Assembly: GCA_022709585.1 (NCBI GenBank)
Contig: JAKLIN010000014.1
Location: 1-17,422 of the forward strand
Length of the DNA stretch: 17,422 bases
From: Nanobdellota archaeon
Lineage (GTDB): Archaea > Nanobdellota > Nanobdellia > Pacearchaeales > GW2011-AR1
Reading direction: 5' to 3'
Shown: positions 14,359 to 17,422 of the stretch, piece by piece
Numbering within the stretch: position 1 is the stretch's first letter
Layout of the letters: each line of letters starts with the position of its first letter
Notes under the pieces: model-generated
The model's database searches: none
What the model was told of the DNA's origin: nothing
The model's input: the letters and a program-made list of their open reading frames with translations, nothing else
Program-made: the position numbers and the translations under genes

Positions 14359-15314
14359 TTAATCTCCTCCAGAATTTGATAAACTAGGTATTTTAAAACA
14401 TTTTTATGATAACTTTCTTCCAAGAATTTTAAGGAATTAATTGACTTTTTAGACTTATTTTGAATATATTCTCTAGTCCTTTCCAAGACCCTTCTAGAGT
14501 TGATTGCTTCTTCAAAGTTATCAAATTTCTTTTTCTCTAAGAAACTCTTTTTCTCCTTGAGTGCGTAACTAGTCAGAATTGTAAATCCTTTATTTTTTAA
14601 ATCTCCTTTAGGTTTTTTACTCCCAATTAACCCAACAAAGGCGTCTTCTGCGGCTCCTGCGAGAGTGCAATTTTCTTCATAATCTTTTATTAGTTTAACA
14701 ATTGAATTTCTTCCGTTTAATTTCGCTATTGCGACCATCGCAGAGATAACATAAAGCCCAGAATGATTTAGAACCATATCTTCCCACGTTTTTAAAGAAT
14801 TATTAAAAAAGTTGTTTCTGAAATGAACATCTAAATATTGACCGATATTTTCTCTGAATAATGATTTAGAAAAACTAGATATAATCTCTTTTTTCAATGA
14901 TTCTTCGCATTCTAAAGAGTTTAATTCCTCAATGGCTAAGAAGTAAAGCATGTTTCCAATAAGAAGAGCCTTCTCAAAACCGATTAACTTATTCAAGGTT
15001 GGCTTATTTTTTCTTTCAAGATCGTGATCTATGATATCATCATGAATAAAAATGGTTGAGTTCACCAGTTCTAATGCAAAAATGACTTTTCTAACATTCT
15101 CAGTTATTCCTCCTGTTAAATTTGCAATCGCTAACATTTTTATTAACCTCTTACGTTTACTAGGTGTTTTTAAGAAGTAGGTTAAATTATCAAACAAAAG
15201 AGAAGTTTTTTTTGCTTGATTACAATAATTTTTAATCTTGTTAAAAATAATCTCCATCTCCGAGTCTATTTGGTAGTTTTTAGAAATCTCTTCTAAAGAA
15301 ATTTTATAGTTCAT
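14355..15314 (-). CDS. Divergent polyprenyl (isoprenyl diphosphate) synthase
   Basis: 319 residues, normal length for trans-prenyltransferases. The first Asp-rich motif is intact: FIHDDIIDHDLERKNKPT (89-106, Asp92, Asp93, Asp96), followed by the Arg and the P-T of the family pattern. GQYLDV (158-163) matches the conserved GQ..D site. The second Asp-rich region is weak: AAEDAFVGLIGSKKPKGDL (221-239) has Glu223-Asp224 but lacks the last Asp of DDxxD, although the GDLKNKG trailer is kept. The usual K-T/S-A position appears as HSG (184-186). The enzyme may therefore make an unusual chain length, use a non-standard acceptor, or have drifted to another reaction. It lies inside a five-gene operon, overlapping the kinase gene by 11 nt and the radical SAM gene by 4 nt. 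Confidence 0.85.
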   Translation of the reverse strand: MNYKISLEEISKNYQIDSEMEIIFNKIKNYCNQAKKTSLLFDNLTYFLKTPSKRKRLIKMLAIANLTGGITENVRKVIFALELVNSTIFIHDDIIDHDLERKNKPTLNKLIGFEKALLIGNMLYFLAIEELNSLECEESLKKEIISSFSKSLFRENIGQYLDVHFRNNFFNNSLKTWEDMVLNHSGLYVISAMVAIAKLNGRNSIVKLIKDYEENCTLAGAAEDAFVGLIGSKKPKGDLKNKGFTILTSYALKEKKSFLEKKKFDNFEEAINSRRVLERTREYIQNKSKKSINSLKFLEESYHKNVLKYLVYQILEEIK

Positions 15315-15894
15315 GGTAAAATTTTAATATTTTATTTGTAACCTCTTCTAAACTCAAAAAAGAGGTATCTATCCTTTCTGAAGTCACTTTTGGCCCAAGA
15401 GACTCAACAAAGTAGTCGAAATATGTTGAAGAATCTGCTAATTCTTTATAAATTGTCTTTTTATCCTCTTCAGTTAGATAAGAGCGAATAATCTTACCGC
15501 TTTCTTTCCTTCTTTTAGATATAATCTCTGGTTGTGCAAATAAATTTATTACTCCTCTTTTCAATTCTTCTTGGAGAGCAAACCTTTCCAAGTTCTTTTT
15601 GTGGAATCCTGGAAGAGTAATAGCTTCATTAAAATGTATTGCAAAGTGACAATCCACTAAAAGATTGTTTCTTAAAAGTTGAGTATCTAATTCTTTTTTA
15701 ACATAATTTTCAACATTCAACAATTTCTGTTGATCTGCCAATTCTGACCAGCTATATCCCATTTTTTCAGCAGTCTCATAAAATTTTCTTCCAAGATACA
15801 AATATTTCAAAGAAGGATCTTTTAAGGTTGTTAATCCTAAAGCACTTGTTTTTCCAACACCATGTACTCCCCCCACCCAAATCATCTTAGGCAT
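15304..15894 (-). CDS. P-loop nucleotide kinase-like ATPase, first operon gene
   Basis: 196 residues from the ATG at 15894. A Walker A loop GGVHGVGKTS follows the first strand (MIWV), the layout of adenylate-kinase-like and AAA_33-type small kinases. A LLVDCHFAIHF strand (numbered 104-114 from GTG 15915) is the likely Walker B/acceptor strand. INLFAQPEIISKRR (123-136 in that numbering) resembles the 'D.P..l..RR' lid of nucleotide kinases. The exact family is not recognised. As the lead gene of the operon it may phosphorylate a nucleotide or a pathway intermediate. An in-frame GTG at 15915 would add seven residues. ATG 15894 is preferred because the TATA-like box at 15915-15925 lies 26 nt upstream, giving a leaderless start. 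ATG 15885 is a further alternative. Confidence 0.72.
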   Translation of the reverse strand: MPKMIWVGGVHGVGKTSALGLTTLKDPSLKYLYLGRKFYETAEKMGYSWSELADQQKLLNVENYVKKELDTQLLRNNLLVDCHFAIHFNEAITLPGFHKKNLERFALQEELKRGVINLFAQPEIISKRRKESGKIIRSYLTEEDKKTIYKELADSSTYFDYFVESLGPKVTSERIDTSFLSLEEVTNKILKFYHEL

Positions 15895-15901
15895 ATGGGG
15901 G

Positions 15902-15936
15902 TTAAATAAAAACACTTAAAAAGTATTGTTATTTAA
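15902..15936. repeat. Inverted repeat spanning the operon promoter
   Basis: TTAAATAA (15902-15909) pairs exactly with TTATTTAA (15929-15936). The 8-base arms flank the minus-strand TATA-like box. Arm centres are 27 nt apart. This is a possible operator for a dimeric regulator, but the arms are all A/T and may arise by chance. Confidence 0.35.
15915..15925 (-). promoter_or_regulatory. TATA-like promoter of the five-gene operon
   Basis: The minus strand reads ATACTTTTTAAGTG over this stretch. The TTTTTAAG core is centred 26 nt from the ATG at 15894. It drives the operon leftwards and lies back-to-back with the regulator promoter. Confidence 0.5.
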
Positions 15937-15944
15937 TAAGACTA

Positions 15945-15956
15945 AACTTTAAAGTT
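15945..15956 (+). promoter_or_regulatory. Perfect palindrome covering the regulator's TATA box
   Basis: AACTTTAAAGTT is a perfect 12-base palindrome. Its CTTTAAAG centre is 26 nt upstream of the regulator ATG at 15976, the archaeal TATA position. A protein bound here would block TBP, so this is a candidate autoregulatory operator. Confidence 0.45.
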
Positions 15957-15975
15957 AAGTTTTAATAATATTTTT

Positions 15976-17034
15976 ATGGTAAAACTGTTAGAATGTGTGA
16001 ACACAAATACAGAAACTTTTGAAAGAGTTCTCGAGAAAAGAAAGTCTCAAAACAAAGCCCCTCTTCTTTTGACCTTCTTAACTCCAAATACCTCTTTTTT
16101 TGATATCTTTCGATTAATAAAATTATCCGAATTTAATCAAGAAAAATTTGAAATTATTTTTGTGATTGAAAATTCAAAAAATAAAAAGCAGATGAAATTG
16201 TTTATGTCTCTTATAGATAAGTTTATTCCAAATAATAAAAAAATATTTTTATATGATGATATACTCCAAGAAATTTTTTCAAACGACGAATATCAAAGTT
16301 TGATAAATCAGTACAACTTCGATTGTTTAAATCAAATAAATAAACCTTTCAAAGTCAATAATTTTTCTTTATCAGACATTAATCGTTTTGTCACTCAATA
16401 TTTTATTTTAAAAAACTCGAAAGTTCTCTTGGGAGATGAATTTGATTTTTTTTTGACTACTTATTATAAAGACTTATTTTTCCAGACGATACCCGGTTTA
16501 GAAGAGTCTTTACTTCCAACTAAACTAATCTTAAAAGATGTCTCTATAAACTGGAATTTTCAAGACTCGATAAATGTACTTGAAAGGAAACTAAGAGACA
16601 CTAACTACTCTAAAAAAAGAATTTTTTCCATAAGAAAAGTCTTGCTCTCATCAGAAAGAATTATCCTTCAAGATTTAAAGAACAAAGATCTGTTTTCAAT
16701 TATTTCTCTAATTCAGAGATTTATACACAGTTCAGACTCAAAAAAAGAATTTTTTGCAACTAAATCTAACTTCAAAAGGATCATTTCCATCTTAAATAAT
16801 AAAAATAGAAGAAAAATTCTCTCAATAATCTCCAGTAAAGACAGCATAAAAGCTGAAGAGATAAAGAAGATTGTAAATTCAGGGTCAAAAAAGCAATATT
16901 CGTTAGCTACAATCATGAAGCACCTTAACATTTTGAAAGATTCTGAGCTGATTTCAAAAAATGCAAGAAATTATAAAATCAATGTAAAGAGAATCATTCT
17001 AGAAATTCCTCTATCTTGGCTAGATTTTGACTAA
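15976..17034 (+). CDS. Divergent regulator: Rossmann-like N-terminal domain plus ArsR-like winged helix
   Basis: 352 residues. The C-terminus (about 264-345) is an ArsR-type winged helix: FKRIISILNNKNRRKILSII, a helix with KAEEIKKIV, recognition helix YSLATIMKHLNILKDSELI (308-326), and a wing NYKINVKR. The N-terminal 240 residues have alternating strands and helices: APLLLTFLTPNTSFFDIFRL (28-47), FEIIFVIEN (58-66), KKIFLYDDILQEI (88-100), KVLLGDEFDFFLTTYYKDL (149-167). The order recalls the catalytic core of Tyr/Trp-tRNA synthetases, with TPNTSFFDIF where a HIGH-type motif would be and GDEFDFFL where the GxDQ segment would be. This is a weak resemblance and no active site survives. The gene faces the operon across an 80-nt shared promoter region and is probably its regulator, sensing a ligand through the N-terminal domain. 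Confidence 0.62.
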   Translation: MVKLLECVNTNTETFERVLEKRKSQNKAPLLLTFLTPNTSFFDIFRLIKLSEFNQEKFEIIFVIENSKNKKQMKLFMSLIDKFIPNNKKIFLYDDILQEIFSNDEYQSLINQYNFDCLNQINKPFKVNNFSLSDINRFVTQYFILKNSKVLLGDEFDFFLTTYYKDLFFQTIPGLEESLLPTKLILKDVSINWNFQDSINVLERKLRDTNYSKKRIFSIRKVLLSSERIILQDLKNKDLFSIISLIQRFIHSSDSKKEFFATKSNFKRIISILNNKNRRKILSIISSKDSIKAEEIKKIVNSGSKKQYSLATIMKHLNILKDSELISKNARNYKINVKRIILEIPLSWLDFD

Positions 17035-17037
17035 AAA

Positions 17038-17047
17038 AATTTATTAA
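17038..17047 (+). promoter_or_regulatory. TATA-like promoter of the last gene
   Basis: AATTTATTAA is centred about 26 nt upstream of the ATG at 17070, in the 35-nt gap after the regulator. It suggests separate leaderless transcription. Confidence 0.45.
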
Positions 17048-17069
17048 GAAGACTTGCCTAGAAGATGAA

Positions 17070-17405
17070 ATGGGATGGAAAGGGTTTATTACTGAAGGAA
17101 GTTTAGAAGAAGAATCTCTCTTGGAATTAGTGTCTATTCTTGAAAGAAAAAAAGGACGTTTAAAAATTGAAGTTGACGAAAATAACAAAGAGAAATTTAT
17201 AACTGAAGCTATCAAAAAGATTAAATTAAAGTTTTTTATTCCTCTGGTCAAAGAAGGGGTTATATATATTCTGTTTAAGGATAGAATGTTTAAGTTTAGT
17301 AAGGGATATCCCGAGTTAGAAACTGCAAGAAAATATGGAGAAACTATGGGCATTCCTGCAGAAAAAATGTATTTTGAGCTTCTCTTTGAAAATCCCTTCG
17401 AGTAG
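17070..17405 (+). CDS. Small protein of unknown function
   Basis: 111 residues, not recognised. Predicted alternation: an acidic helix (11-25), strand GRLKIEVDE (29-37), helix KFITEAIKKIK (42-52), strands FFIPLVKEGVIYILFKDRMF (55-74), then a helix beginning ETARKYGETMGIP (83-95) and a short tail. It is soluble, with no cysteines and no signal peptide. The repeated 'acidic helix, strand, KFIxEAIKK' makes a small alpha/beta fold likely. It lies 35 nt after the regulator gene on the same strand, but with its own TATA-like box, so membership in the neighbouring system is unproven. Confidence 0.55.
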   Translation: MGWKGFITEGSLEEESLLELVSILERKKGRLKIEVDENNKEKFITEAIKKIKLKFFIPLVKEGVIYILFKDRMFKFSKGYPELETARKYGETMGIPAEKMYFELLFENPFE

Positions 17406-17422
17406 GTGATACCTTAAGATAA

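Noticed and set aside
15976..17034. A functional tyrosyl- or tryptophanyl-tRNA synthetase.
   Set aside because: No HIGH or KMSKS signature is present, and the C-terminus is an ArsR-like winged helix, not an anticodon-binding domain.

Overview
The window looks like a piece of an AT-rich archaeal genome, most likely a DPANN-type lineage (Woesearchaeota/Pacearchaeota-like). This is an inference. It rests on the short archaeal-type adenosylhomocysteinase C-terminus, on TATA-like boxes about 25 nt upstream of many start codons (leaderless transcription), on G-rich Shine-Dalgarno motifs mainly at genes inside operons, and on many small genes of unknown function. No rRNA, tRNA, CRISPR array, transposase or integrase was seen. 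No intergenic stretch exceeds about 130 nt.

Left part (1-2544), ordinary mixed genes: the 3' end of adenosylhomocysteinase; a convergent nucleoside 2-deoxyribosyltransferase-like protein; a small shikimate-kinase-like P-loop kinase; a 72-residue HNH endonuclease; and a Cas4-like PD-(D/E)XK nuclease with a likely Fe-S cysteine set but no CRISPR nearby.

Middle part (2673-10001), a defence island: a complete Type I restriction-modification system. hsdM, a 67-residue two-helix membrane protein, and hsdS lie on the plus strand. hsdR lies on the minus strand under its own promoter. Between hsdS and hsdR sits a compact four-gene cassette (5764-7638) with its own TATA box. Three of its products are small winged-helix-like proteins that resemble one another. 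The fourth is a helical protein whose C-terminus resembles abortive-infection/HEPN-type domains. This is a candidate accessory defence module.

A short two-gene unit follows (10130-11275), visibly less AT-rich: a small membrane protein and a ribbon-helix-helix protein. The latter carries what looks like a peptidase-MA domain with its HExxH zinc site lost.

Right part (11303-17405), the most unusual region: a tightly coupled five-gene minus-strand operon. In transcription order it encodes a P-loop kinase-like ATPase, a divergent polyprenyl synthase, a radical SAM enzyme with an uncommon CX8CX2C cluster motif, an HD-Nudix fusion, and a radical SAM enzyme with a SPASM/twitch-like C-terminus. A divergent 352-residue regulator with a C-terminal ArsR-like winged helix faces it across a roughly 80-nt promoter region that holds two inverted repeats. 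The set reads as a regulated biosynthetic or modification pathway combining isoprenoid, radical and nucleotide chemistry. Its product cannot be deduced from the sequence. A small unknown gene follows the regulator.
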